Origin: Bacteroidales bacterium GP4
Lineage (GTDB): Bacteria > Bacteroidota > Bacteroidia > Bacteroidales > Muribaculaceae
Assembly (NCBI GenBank): GCA_001701065.1
Contig: DAAL01000039.1
Location: 1 to 9,541, forward strand
Reading direction: 5' to 3'
Length of the DNA: 9,541 nucleotides
Below are positions 1-5,933 of this stretch, one piece after another. Made by a program: the position numbers and the translations under genes. The notes under the pieces are model-generated. The model ran no database searches, was not told the DNA's origin, and was given only the letters and a program-made list of their open reading frames with translations. Positions within the stretch are counted from its first letter, which is position 1. Every line of letters starts with the position of its first letter.

Positions 1-25
1 TACAAAACAAATGATTTATGGCTGA
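1..25 (+). CDS. 3' end of an upstream MNT nucleotidyltransferase (partial)
   Basis: Only the last codons are inside the window. In the frame ending at the TGA at 23-25 they read TKQMIYG-stop, identical to the C-terminus of the complete MNT protein encoded at 458-763. The 29 bases at 1-29 recur exactly at 739-767, so this is the tail of a second copy of the same antitoxin gene. Its stop overlaps the start of the following HepT gene by 8 bases, as in the complete pair. The identity rests on this repeat because the catalytic part lies outside the window. Confidence 0.75.
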
Positions 26-29
26 TGAA
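1..29 (+). repeat. Direct repeat, copy 1, at the MNT/HepT junction
   Basis: These 29 bases are identical to 739-767 and span the MNT stop and HepT start. They mark the tandem duplication of the toxin-antitoxin pair. Confidence 0.9.
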
Positions 30-371
30 GAAATTCTAACCTATCTCCAAGATGTGTTGGATGCTATCAACGACATGGAGAGCTGCTTTGTGGACTTTCC
101 AACCAGGTATGATTTGTTTGAGAAAGACATGATGCGTAAATGTGTCGTGGAACGTAAAACAGAGATTATGGGAGAAGCCATAAACCGAATAAGAAAGGCT
201 GACCCGTCAGTGGAAATTCCAAATGCAAGAGCCATAATCGACACACGCAACCGAATCATACATGCTTATGATAATGTGCGCCCTGAATTTCTGTGGAGCT
301 TGGTGATACGCCATATCCCTGAACTTAAAAAAGACATTGAGCGAATCATTGACGAATATAAAGAACAATAG
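18..371 (+). CDS. HepT-like toxin, DUF86 family (first copy)
   Basis: This is a 117-residue all-helical protein of the HepT/DUF86 family, the usual length for the family. The signature RX4HXY is present as R77-NRII-H82-A-Y84. Characterised HepT toxins are HEPN-type RNases, and a partner MNT nucleotidyltransferase silences them by AMPylating the tyrosine of this motif. That activity is inferred here. The ATG at 18 lies inside the tail of the upstream MNT frame (8-base overlap), which implies translational coupling of antitoxin first, toxin second. It is about 74% identical (87 of 117 positions by my alignment) to the second HepT at 756-1109, with the strongest agreement at residues 44-60 and 98-112 and the most divergence near residues 5-43. 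The family call is firm. Whether it is an active toxin cannot be told from sequence. Confidence 0.9.
   Translation: MADEEILTYLQDVLDAINDMESCFVDFPTRYDLFEKDMMRKCVVERKTEIMGEAINRIRKADPSVEIPNARAIIDTRNRIIHAYDNVRPEFLWSLVIRHIPELKKDIERIIDEYKEQ
309..353 (+). repeat. 45-base direct repeat inside HepT, copy 1
   Basis: Identical to 1047-1091, including all synonymous positions, while the rest of the two HepT genes differs substantially. Weaker similarity continues past the stop to 377. It is part of the tandem duplication and possibly a conversion tract. Confidence 0.85.
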
Positions 372-429
372 CCGCTCGTAACCCAAACGATTTTTAGGGC
401 TTAAGCGTTTCTATATTAACAAGAATCAC

Positions 430-437
430 TATCTTTG
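430..437 (+). promoter_or_regulatory. Bacteroidetes -7 box for the second MNT-HepT pair
   Basis: TATCTTTG matches the TAnnTTTG consensus exactly and ends 20 bases before the ATG at 458. The -33 region is weak, with only GTTT near 407-410. It suggests that the second pair can be transcribed independently of the first. Confidence 0.6.
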
Positions 438-457
438 CATTTATAACACAATGGACT

Positions 458-763
458 ATGAAGCTGATTGAACTGAATTTGCAACGAATCATTGACCTTT
501 GCCGGAAACATCGTGTCAAGACTTTGGCGGTCTTTGGCTCTATCCTCACTGATAGATTCAACGACCAAAGCGATGTGGACCTACTTGTCAACTTCGATAC
601 TACCGACCATGAGAAATGGGATTATGTTACAAACTACTTCGATTTCCGTGATGCATTGGAAAGCCTTTTTGGCAGAAAAGTCGATTTGGTTGTAGAGAAA
701 GGGCTGAAAAACAAATACTTCATCGCCAATGTCAACCGTACAAAACAAATGATTTATGGCTGA
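458..763 (+). CDS. MNT-type nucleotidyltransferase antitoxin (MntA-like)
   Basis: This 101-residue protein has the minimal nucleotidyltransferase fold. The active-site motif GSX10DXD is complete: G27-S28, then ten residues, then D39-V-D41, with a likely third acidic residue at D76 in KVDLVVE. In studied MntA/HepT systems this enzyme transfers AMP from ATP to the HepT tyrosine and so blocks its RNase activity. The start at 458 is chosen because the ATG at 451 runs into a stop after six codons. The gene overlaps the following HepT by 8 bases (756-763), so the two are surely co-translated. It has its own -7 box at 430-437. All catalytic residues are present, so it should be active. The partner assignment rests on adjacency and the known family pairing. 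Confidence 0.92.
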   Translation: MKLIELNLQRIIDLCRKHRVKTLAVFGSILTDRFNDQSDVDLLVNFDTTDHEKWDYVTNYFDFRDALESLFGRKVDLVVEKGLKNKYFIANVNRTKQMIYG

Positions 764-767
764 TGAA
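739..767 (+). repeat. Direct repeat, copy 2, at the MNT/HepT junction
   Basis: Exact second copy of 1-29, covering the last MNT codons and the first HepT codons. The two copies are offset by 738 bases, the length of one duplicated unit. Confidence 0.9.
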
Positions 768-1109
768 TATATAATGAAACATCTTCAGGATGTGTTAGAT
801 GCGATAAATGAATTGGAGGGATTTTTTGCAAACTTCCCCCGACGCTTTGATTTGTTTGAAAAAGATGGACTGAGAATCTGTGCTGTTGAACGCAAGACGG
901 AGATAATGGGAGAAGCAATCAACCGCATAAGGAAGAAAGACCCTACATTTGAGATTCCAAATGCCAAGGAGATTATCAACACACGCAACCGTATCATACA
1001 CGGTTATGACAGTGTAGAAACTGAATTTTTATGGGGATTGGTGGTGCGCCATATCCCTGAACTTAAAAAAGACATTGAGCGAATCATTGACCAATATAAA
1101 GGACAATAG
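756..1109 (+). CDS. HepT-like toxin, DUF86 family (second copy)
   Basis: This is a 117-residue HepT/DUF86 protein with the RX4HXY motif intact as R77-NRII-H82-G-Y84. H82 would be the RNase residue and Y84 the predicted AMPylation target. It starts within the last codons of the MNT gene and begins MADE like the first copy. Differences from the first HepT cluster in the N-terminal third (for example residues 5-9, 19-31 and 38-43). That could reflect partner-specific recognition, but this is an inference. The 3' end carries a 45-base stretch (1047-1091) identical to 309-353 in the first copy, and similarity continues through the stop to about 1115. No terminator is evident just downstream. Confidence 0.92.
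   Translation: MADEYIMKHLQDVLDAINELEGFFANFPRRFDLFEKDGLRICAVERKTEIMGEAINRIRKKDPTFEIPNAKEIINTRNRIIHGYDSVETEFLWGLVVRHIPELKKDIERIIDQYKGQ
1047..1091 (+). repeat. 45-base direct repeat inside HepT, copy 2
   Basis: Second copy of the identical block at 309-353. It encodes the conserved C-terminal helix that begins RHIPELKKDIER. Confidence 0.85.
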
Positions 1110-1324
1110 CCGCTCTCACCACAGATCATAACGATATAAATACTCAGAGTGCTAGCTCCAATCAAGCTGCATCGCTCTGCGATTCCACCCTCCGGGATGA
1201 AACAGCCCTGCAAACAGAAGTTCGACGAAACCTTATTTAAAACTTTCCACAAGTAAATTCAAAGAAACATCAATCCATTCTGTATTAAAAATTGTTATAA
1301 TTGAGTCTTTTAAATTTAAGGTTT
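1110..1324. other. Intergenic region between HepT and the antiporter
   Basis: About 215 bases without a convincing gene. It contains one short hairpin, ATCGC-TCT-GCGAT at 1171-1183, in a relatively G+C-rich patch (about 1150-1215), and then turns AT-rich toward the antiporter start. No exact promoter box, terminator or RNA gene is recognisable. Confidence 0.5.
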
Positions 1325-2329
1325 ATGGCTCATGACATTATATTTTTAGTGCTTGGAATAATCTTCATTATAGCCGGAGGTAACTTCATGACCGACGGTG
1401 CTACTGCTGTGGCAAGGCATTTTAAGGTTTCAAATCTTGTGATAGGGCTTACTGTGGTCGCGTTCGGCTCCTCCACGCCCGATTTCGTGGTGTGCCTTAC
1501 ATCCACTCTAAGCGGCAAATCCCAACTTGCCTTAGGTGACATTGTGGGCGCAAATATATTCGACATCCTGCTTGTGGTGGGTATCGTGGCGCTTATAAAC
1601 CCAATACACATCAGCAAGGACATGCTGTGGAAGGACCTCCCGATGCTTGCATTGGCTTCGATGGCACTGTTTTTTTGCGGCGACGACAAGCTTTTCGACG
1701 GAACAGCCGATTACATAAGCCGTACCGACGGACTCATGCTTATGGCATTCTTCGTAATATTCATGGCATATACATTCGAGATGGCAAAGGAGCCTCTGCC
1801 GCTTGTCCCGTCCAACGCTACCGACAAACCGCCGGTGAAGAAAGGCGGTACAGTGGAAAAGCCGAAAATGAGCATGTGGTTTGCGGCACTGAGCATAGCC
1901 ACCGGAATAGCCACACTAATCATCGGAGGTAACTGGATTGTGGACGGCGCATCGGGAATTGCGCTCAAGATGGGGTTGTCGGAAGGTCTTGTGGGTCTAA
2001 CCATCGTAGCTATAGGCAGTTCGCTGCCTGACCTCGCCACGTCCGTAGCCGCGGCAGTGAAGAAGCAGCCTGACATAGCACTGGGCAACGTGGTGGGAGC
2101 CTGCGTATTTAATGTATTTTTTATTCTCGGTTTCTGCGCTACCATCCGACCGCTCGACACGGGCACCATCTCCTTAGTGGATTTCAGCACACTTGTAGCC
2201 GGTTCGATGATGCTATGGCTTTTCGGTCAGATTATAGGCAAAAGGGTCATCACCCGCGGCGAAGGAGCAGTACTGGCGTTAGGCTACGTCGGCTACATGA
2301 CCTACCTCGTCCTCAACGCCATCCATTAA
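1325..2329 (+). CDS. Calcium/cation:sodium antiporter, CaCA family (YrbG-like)
   Basis: This is a 334-residue inner-membrane exchanger with the two inverted alpha repeats of the CaCA family separated by a charged cytoplasmic loop (about residues 155-185, KPPVKKGG). Repeat 1 runs GLTVVAFGSSTPD (D53) to GDIVGAN (D72). Repeat 2 runs GLTIVAIGSSLPD (D236) to GNVVGA (N255). The expected role is Na+/Ca2+ or related cation exchange. Typical members carry Glu in the GTSxPE motifs, whereas both are Asp here, so ion preference may differ. I start at the ATG at 1325. An in-frame TTG at 1301 would add eight residues (MSLLNLRF) ahead of an already good hydrophobic first helix and has no support. The gene stands alone, 215 bases after HepT. 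I see no exact TAnnTTTG box; TAAATTTA at 1311-1318 is one base off but too near the start. Confidence 0.9.
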   Translation: MAHDIIFLVLGIIFIIAGGNFMTDGATAVARHFKVSNLVIGLTVVAFGSSTPDFVVCLTSTLSGKSQLALGDIVGANIFDILLVVGIVALINPIHISKDMLWKDLPMLALASMALFFCGDDKLFDGTADYISRTDGLMLMAFFVIFMAYTFEMAKEPLPLVPSNATDKPPVKKGGTVEKPKMSMWFAALSIATGIATLIIGGNWIVDGASGIALKMGLSEGLVGLTIVAIGSSLPDLATSVAAAVKKQPDIALGNVVGACVFNVFFILGFCATIRPLDTGTISLVDFSTLVAGSMMLWLFGQIIGKRVITRGEGAVLALGYVGYMTYLVLNAIH

Positions 2330-2375
2330 AATGGTGTTTAAAAGGAGATTACTTTATTTTATTGTCGTGAATTTA

Positions 2376-2406
2376 TTGCTAATATTATAAACTTTGATTA
2401 ATTTTG
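2376..2406 (+). promoter_or_regulatory. Bacteroidetes promoter for the DUF3791-DUF3990 operon
   Basis: A TTG at 2376-2378 and an exact TAnnTTTG box, TAATTTTG at 2399-2406, are separated by 20 bases, which fits the Bacteroidetes -33/-7 arrangement. The -7 box ends 22 bases before the ATG at 2429. An 8-base palindrome, TAATATTA (2380-2387), lies in the spacer and might bind a regulator, though it could be chance in AT-rich DNA. Confidence 0.7.
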
Positions 2407-2428
2407 TAGATATTAAGCATTATTGGTT

Positions 2429-2752
2429 ATGGCAAATAGATTGGATGAAACAGGCTCTCTTAGCCCAATAAAAGAGCAAAATCTTACTCAGGAACAACCG
2501 GGAGAGAAACGGAGTGTGACCAAACCGGTCGTAACCGTATCAAGCGATATCATCCACTACATAGTCATGTGTGTGGGATTGTTTGCCCGCAAATATAACC
2601 TTACAAAGAGGGAGGCATGTAATTATCTGTCTCGCTTCAAAGGGCTGGAATTTTCAATCAATAACTACGAAGTTGAACATCAGTTGTCATTGGAAAATTG
2701 TGTCGAGGACATGGCAGCTATATGTAAAAGAAACGGAGGAGCCATATCATGA
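2429..2752 (+). CDS. DUF3791 domain protein, probable toxin-antitoxin partner
   Basis: This 107-residue protein has a polar, probably flexible N-terminus (about residues 1-38, rich in E, Q, K and S) followed by a DUF3791-type helical domain (about residues 39-100). The domain shows the pattern IIHYIVMCVGLFARKYNL, then a K/E-x-A motif, then a C-terminal helix ending ENCVEDMAAICK. DUF3791 proteins commonly sit directly beside DUF3990 genes, as here. Their molecular role is not established to my knowledge, and an antitoxin or adaptor function is inference. The ATG at 2429 is preferred to an in-frame TTG at 2423 because it lies at a normal distance from the promoter and ATG is the favoured codon. 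The stop overlaps the DUF3990 start as ATGA (2749-2752), indicating coupled translation. Confidence 0.82.
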   Translation: MANRLDETGSLSPIKEQNLTQEQPGEKRSVTKPVVTVSSDIIHYIVMCVGLFARKYNLTKREACNYLSRFKGLEFSINNYEVEHQLSLENCVEDMAAICKRNGGAIS

Positions 2753-3222
2753 GATTATACCATGGCTCAAACCAAGCTATTGAGAGCATCGACTTATCAA
2801 AAGGGCATAAGTTCAAAGATTTCGGTCAGGGATTCTATGCTACTCATTTACGAGATCAAGCGGTTTTCTGGTCAAGAAGAATATCTGACCGATTCGGCGG
2901 AACAGCCATCGTAACCGAGTTTGAGTTTGACTTAGATTCGGCTATTGCTGACGGACTTAATGTAAAAATATTTGAAAATCCCGACAAAGAATGGGCTTTA
3001 TTCGTCATGGAAAATAGAAAGCAGGACAGCAGCAATCCGAAACATGACTATGACATAGTCATCGGACCTGTCGCTAATGACAAGATGGCTCGTCTTTTTG
3101 GACTTTACGATATGGAAATTATTGACCTTGAAGCCGTAGTAGCCGGATTGGTGTACAAAGAACTCAATTCCCAATACTTTTTTGCAACGGAACGGTCATT
3201 GAATTATATTAAAAGAGTATGA
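2749..3222 (+). CDS. DUF3990 protein, ADP-ribosyltransferase-like putative toxin
   Basis: This 157-residue protein has the DUF3990 hallmarks: LYHGSN near the N-terminus (H5), DFGQGFYAT (residues 24-32, Y30), QAVFW (37-41), DKEWALFVMENR (79-90), DIVIGPVAND (102-111) and NSQYFFATERSL (140-151, Q142). The H, Y and Q/E placement resembles the three-part NAD-binding and catalytic layout of ADP-ribosyltransferases, to which this family appears related. The modified target is unknown and enzymatic activity is inference. It is the middle gene of a three-gene operon, with ATGA overlaps on both sides (2749-2752 and 3219-3222). There is no signal peptide or membrane segment, so it should act in the cytoplasm. 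All visible motif residues are intact, so the gene does not look decayed. Confidence 0.85.
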   Translation: MRLYHGSNQAIESIDLSKGHKFKDFGQGFYATHLRDQAVFWSRRISDRFGGTAIVTEFEFDLDSAIADGLNVKIFENPDKEWALFVMENRKQDSSNPKHDYDIVIGPVANDKMARLFGLYDMEIIDLEAVVAGLVYKELNSQYFFATERSLNYIKRV

Positions 3223-3461
3223 AAGCCGACGATAATAACTTTGAATTTCTGGTGGAATACATTACCGGCAAGGTTGTGGAATGGCTCATTAAAGACCGCA
3301 ATATCAGCCTTGAAGAGGGATTGTTGCTTTTTCATAATTCCGAAACTTTTGACAAATTGTGTGAACGCAAAACTGAAATGTATATAGAAAGTCCGGCATA
3401 TATTTACGATATATTGAACGAGGAACTGCGCCGAGGCACCATCCGAGGAATAACCGAATAA
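3219..3461 (+). CDS. Small protein of unknown function, third gene of the DUF3791-DUF3990 operon
   Basis: This 80-residue acidic protein is predicted mostly helical from its composition: FEFLVEYITGKVVEWLI, then an LEEGLLLFHNSETFDKL stretch, then YIESPAYIYDILNEEL. I do not recognise a named family with confidence. Its size and the helix-turn-helix-helix pattern recall the small proteins that often follow DUF3990 genes, and it might be a distant DUF3791 relative. Its ATG overlaps the DUF3990 stop (ATGA), so it should be made in proportion to DUF3990, which fits an antitoxin or accessory subunit. No DNA-binding or membrane motif is visible. Its stop lies 8 bases from the converging DUF721 stop. 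Confidence 0.7.
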   Translation: MKADDNNFEFLVEYITGKVVEWLIKDRNISLEEGLLLFHNSETFDKLCERKTEMYIESPAYIYDILNEELRRGTIRGITE

Positions 3462-3469
3462 AATACTGA

Positions 3470-3760
3470 TTAGTGGAAGCGGATGTCGGTGATTATGTTG
3501 CGGCCCACGGCTCGGTTTATGGCTTCCACGAGAGGGCGGCGGTTGAAAGAAAGTTCGTTTTTCAGCACTGCCGAAGTGATATAGACATGCATGATGCCCT
3601 TTTCCACGTATCGTCGCGTGGTGTAGCGATTGACCCCGGGACCCACTACCTCCGCCCATAGATAGGCGGCACGGTTCTCATCGACCGAATTCTCTATTCC
3701 GTCACGGTTCATCGCCTCACGGATTATATCCACCAGCAGTTTCGGCTCCGTGCGTTTCAT
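3470..3760 (-). CDS. DUF721 (DciA-like) protein
   Basis: This 96-residue protein has a DUF721-type pattern: an N-terminal helix (LLVDIIREAMNRDGI), the WAEVVGPGVNRYT region about residues 34-48, a central VEKGIMHVYITSAVLKNEL strand-helix region about 52-71, and a C-terminal INRAVGRNIITDIRF. The family includes DciA, which helps load the replicative helicase in many bacteria. Bacteroidetes members are short like this one, and a role in replication or repair is inferred. Its ATG overlaps the recF stop by four bases (3757-3760), so it is the last gene of an rlmN-recF-DUF721 operon. The recF-DUF721 pairing is commonly seen in Bacteroidetes and supports the call. Confidence 0.85.
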   Translation of the reverse strand: MKRTEPKLLVDIIREAMNRDGIENSVDENRAAYLWAEVVGPGVNRYTTRRYVEKGIMHVYITSAVLKNELSFNRRPLVEAINRAVGRNIITDIRFH

Positions 3761-4872
3761 AGTGTGCTGTTATCCTGTTTTACAAGTGTGAAATCGCCGC
3801 TGTTCACGTGCCACATCTTATATTCGCCCTGAGTGTGCGACATGATTTCGTCGAGATGGGTGCGGTTAGTGTCAGTGACAAATATCTGCCCGAATCCCTC
3901 GCCTGTGACCAATTTCATAATCCGTTCCACCCGTGTGGAGTCGAGCTTGTCGAAGATGTCATCAAGCAATAGCAACGGCAGCATTCCGGTGGTGTCACGC
4001 AAAAAATCGTATTGTGACAGCCGCAACGCTATTATGTAGGTCTTGCACTGTCCTTGGGAGCCAACACGGCGCAAAGGCATGTCGTCAATCATCATCTCCA
4101 TGTCGTCACGGTGAGGTCCTATGGTGGTGTGCCCTATTATCTGATCCCGGCTGCGCGCATGGTTCAGGGCATCGTTGAACGACTCGCCGTCAGGGATGGA
4201 GCATTCATACTTCAGTGTGACGCATTCGCCCTCGCCCGCTATAGCCTGGTAGTAGCGGTTGAATATGGCAGTCAGGCTGTCCACCCATTGCCGGCGTTTT
4301 TTCATTATGTACTCGGCTGCCTGCTCCATCATCAACTCTATGGACAGATAAAGGTTGTAGTCGTTCACACGGTCACGAAGCAGCTTATTGCGCTGTTCAA
4401 GGCTTTTATTGTAGCGTATCAGGGAGTCAAGGTACACCGCATCGCTCTGCGATATCATCATGTCCATAAACCGCCGCCGCTCCTCGCCTGTGCCGCGTAT
4501 TAGGTCGATATCCTGCGGCGACGACAGCACGAGCGGAAACACGCCTATATGGGCTGAAAGCCGTTCATATTCCTTGCCGCGGCGTTTAAGCACTTTGCGT
4601 TTGCCCTTAGCCATACCCATATGAAGGTCTTCTTCGATGTCCTTGCGCAGATAGTCGGCTTGCAGGAAGGCAAAGTCCTCGCCTTTCTTCATCAGCATCC
4701 GGTCAGTCATTCCCGAAAAGCTTTTGCAGAAGCTCAGATAGTAGATAGCGTCAAGCAGATTGCTCTTGCCCATACCGTTGTTGCCCAAGAAGCAATTGAC
4801 CTTCGGGGAAAACTCCAGCACAGCAGAAGCTATGTTTTTGAAATTCACTATATTCAGTCGGCGAAGTATCAT
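3757..4872 (-). CDS. recF: DNA replication and repair protein RecF
   Basis: This is a 371-residue SMC-like ABC ATPase of normal RecF length. It shows Walker A GNNGMGKS at residues 30-37, the signature SQGQ at 272-275, Walker B LLLLDD ending at D304-D305, and a D-loop near KLD 309-311. RecF binds gapped DNA with RecO and RecR and helps load RecA during gap repair. I start at the ATG at 4872 (MILRRLNIVNF), which aligns with the usual RecF N-terminus and sits one base after the rlmN stop. An in-frame TTG at 4896 would add MPVRKNAK and overlap rlmN. It is the middle gene of a tight operon, translationally coupled to DUF721 by a 4-base overlap. All ATPase motifs are intact. Confidence 0.96.
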   Translation of the reverse strand: MILRRLNIVNFKNIASAVLEFSPKVNCFLGNNGMGKSNLLDAIYYLSFCKSFSGMTDRMLMKKGEDFAFLQADYLRKDIEEDLHMGMAKGKRKVLKRRGKEYERLSAHIGVFPLVLSSPQDIDLIRGTGEERRRFMDMMISQSDAVYLDSLIRYNKSLEQRNKLLRDRVNDYNLYLSIELMMEQAAEYIMKKRRQWVDSLTAIFNRYYQAIAGEGECVTLKYECSIPDGESFNDALNHARSRDQIIGHTTIGPHRDDMEMMIDDMPLRRVGSQGQCKTYIIALRLSQYDFLRDTTGMLPLLLLDDIFDKLDSTRVERIMKLVTGEGFGQIFVTDTNRTHLDEIMSHTQGEYKMWHVNSGDFTLVKQDNSTL

Positions 4873-4873
4873 C

Positions 4874-5902
4874 TTAGCATTTTTTCTGACCGGCAAGCAT
4901 TCCGCACGCCGCCGCGATGTCCTCGCCGCGCGAAGTGCGTATGGTGGCAGTGATGCCGAGTTCGTTCAAGCGGTCGCGGAAGGATACCATGGTTTCATTG
5001 TTGGCGGTCGTCAGCGGACTGTCGGGGATGGCATGGAAGCGTATGAGGTTGACCCTGCAGTCAAGCCCTTTCAGCAGGCGGGCAAGCGACTGGGCTTGTC
5101 GGAGACTGTCGTTAACGCCTTTCCACATGATGTACTCGATGGACAATCTGCGCTGATGGGCGAAGTCGTAGCCGCGCAGCAGTTCCACCACGCTCTTCAG
5201 CGGATAAGCCTTCTCCACCGGCATGAGCGACGCGCGCTGCTCCGCAACGGGCGAATGCACGCTTATAGCCACATGAACCTTGGTCTCGTCGAGCAACCTT
5301 TTCAGTCCGTCGATCTTTCCTATCGTGCTTACTGTGATGCGTTTCGGGCTCCAGGCAAGACCCCAGGGCGATGTGAGCACCTCAAGAGCCTGCATTACGG
5401 CGGGAAGATTATCCATAGGTTCGCCCATGCCCATAAACACGATATTGGTCAGCTTCTCGCTCAGAGGTATGGAAAGCACTTGATTTATGATGTCGGTCAC
5501 GGTGAGATTGCCGTGGAAACCTTGTCGCCCGGTCATGCAGAAAGTGCATCCCATGCGGCATCCTGCCTGCGACGACACACACAGGGTGGCACGTTCCTTG
5601 TCAGGTATATACACTGCCTCGATGTCACGTCCGCCTTTGCCGTCGAAAAGATACTTTACAGTGCCGTCAATCGACACCGCCTCCTGTTTCGGGCTGAAAC
5701 GCCCCACTTTATAAGATTTATTCAGTTCCTCGCGTGCTTTGAGCGACAGATTGGTCATCTCGTCGATAGAAGTGACACGCTTGTCATAGAGCCACTCAGC
5801 CATCTGCTTCCCTGCAAATGCCTTCATGCCGTTGGCTGCAGCCACTTCCCGTAACTGCTCAAGCGTCATCCCCAACAAGGGTATCTTTTCAGTATTCTCC
5901 AC
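4874..5902 (-). CDS. rlmN: Dual-specificity rRNA/tRNA adenine C2-methyltransferase RlmN
   Basis: This 342-residue radical SAM enzyme methylates C2 of A2503 in 23S rRNA and of A37 in some tRNAs. The radical SAM cluster motif CX3CX2C is C115-RMG-C119-TF-C122. C108 lies just upstream in LCVSSQAGC, and the methyl-carrying cysteine is C333 in the GEDIAAACG motif near the C-terminus. The GEPMDN motif (SAM binding) is present. The start is a GTG at 5902: there is an in-frame stop shortly upstream and no ATG in between, and the N-terminus EKIPLLGMTL matches the usual Bacteroidetes RlmN start region. A -7 box lies 23 bases upstream. It is the first gene of the operon with recF and the DUF721 gene. Confidence 0.96.
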   Translation of the reverse strand: MENTEKIPLLGMTLEQLREVAAANGMKAFAGKQMAEWLYDKRVTSIDEMTNLSLKAREELNKSYKVGRFSPKQEAVSIDGTVKYLFDGKGGRDIEAVYIPDKERATLCVSSQAGCRMGCTFCMTGRQGFHGNLTVTDIINQVLSIPLSEKLTNIVFMGMGEPMDNLPAVMQALEVLTSPWGLAWSPKRITVSTIGKIDGLKRLLDETKVHVAISVHSPVAEQRASLMPVEKAYPLKSVVELLRGYDFAHQRRLSIEYIMWKGVNDSLRQAQSLARLLKGLDCRVNLIRFHAIPDSPLTTANNETMVSFRDRLNELGITATIRTSRGEDIAAACGMLAGQKKC

Positions 5903-5925
5903 TTTTGCTGCGTTATTATTTTACG

Positions 5926-5933
5926 CAAAGTTA
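5926..5933 (-). promoter_or_regulatory. Bacteroidetes -7 box for the rlmN-recF-DUF721 operon
   Basis: Reading on the minus strand, TAACTTTG matches TAnnTTTG exactly and ends 23 bases before the GTG start. No clear TTG sits at the expected -33 distance (GTTT is nearest), so the upstream half is weak. Confidence 0.62.

Noticed and set aside
1169..1183. 15-base match between intergenic 1169-1183 and recF 4439-4453
   Set aside because: A single short match whose second copy is ordinary recF coding sequence, so it is best explained as chance.
1711..2190. 159-codon minus strand frame inside the antiporter
   Set aside because: It is antisense to a well-supported membrane protein and has no domain features.
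2323..2334. CCATT-AA-AATGG inverted repeat at the end of the antiporter as a terminator
   Set aside because: The stem is only five bases with a two-base loop, overlaps the stop codon, and lacks a T-run.
4054..4503. 149-codon + strand frame inside recF
   Set aside because: It is antisense to recF with no family features, and is a shadow of recF codon usage.
4760..5854. Long + strand open frame (364 codons) across rlmN and the start of recF
   Set aside because: It is antisense to two firmly identified genes, starts inside recF with no promoter, and its translation has no recognisable domain. It follows from the codon use of G+C-rich rlmN.
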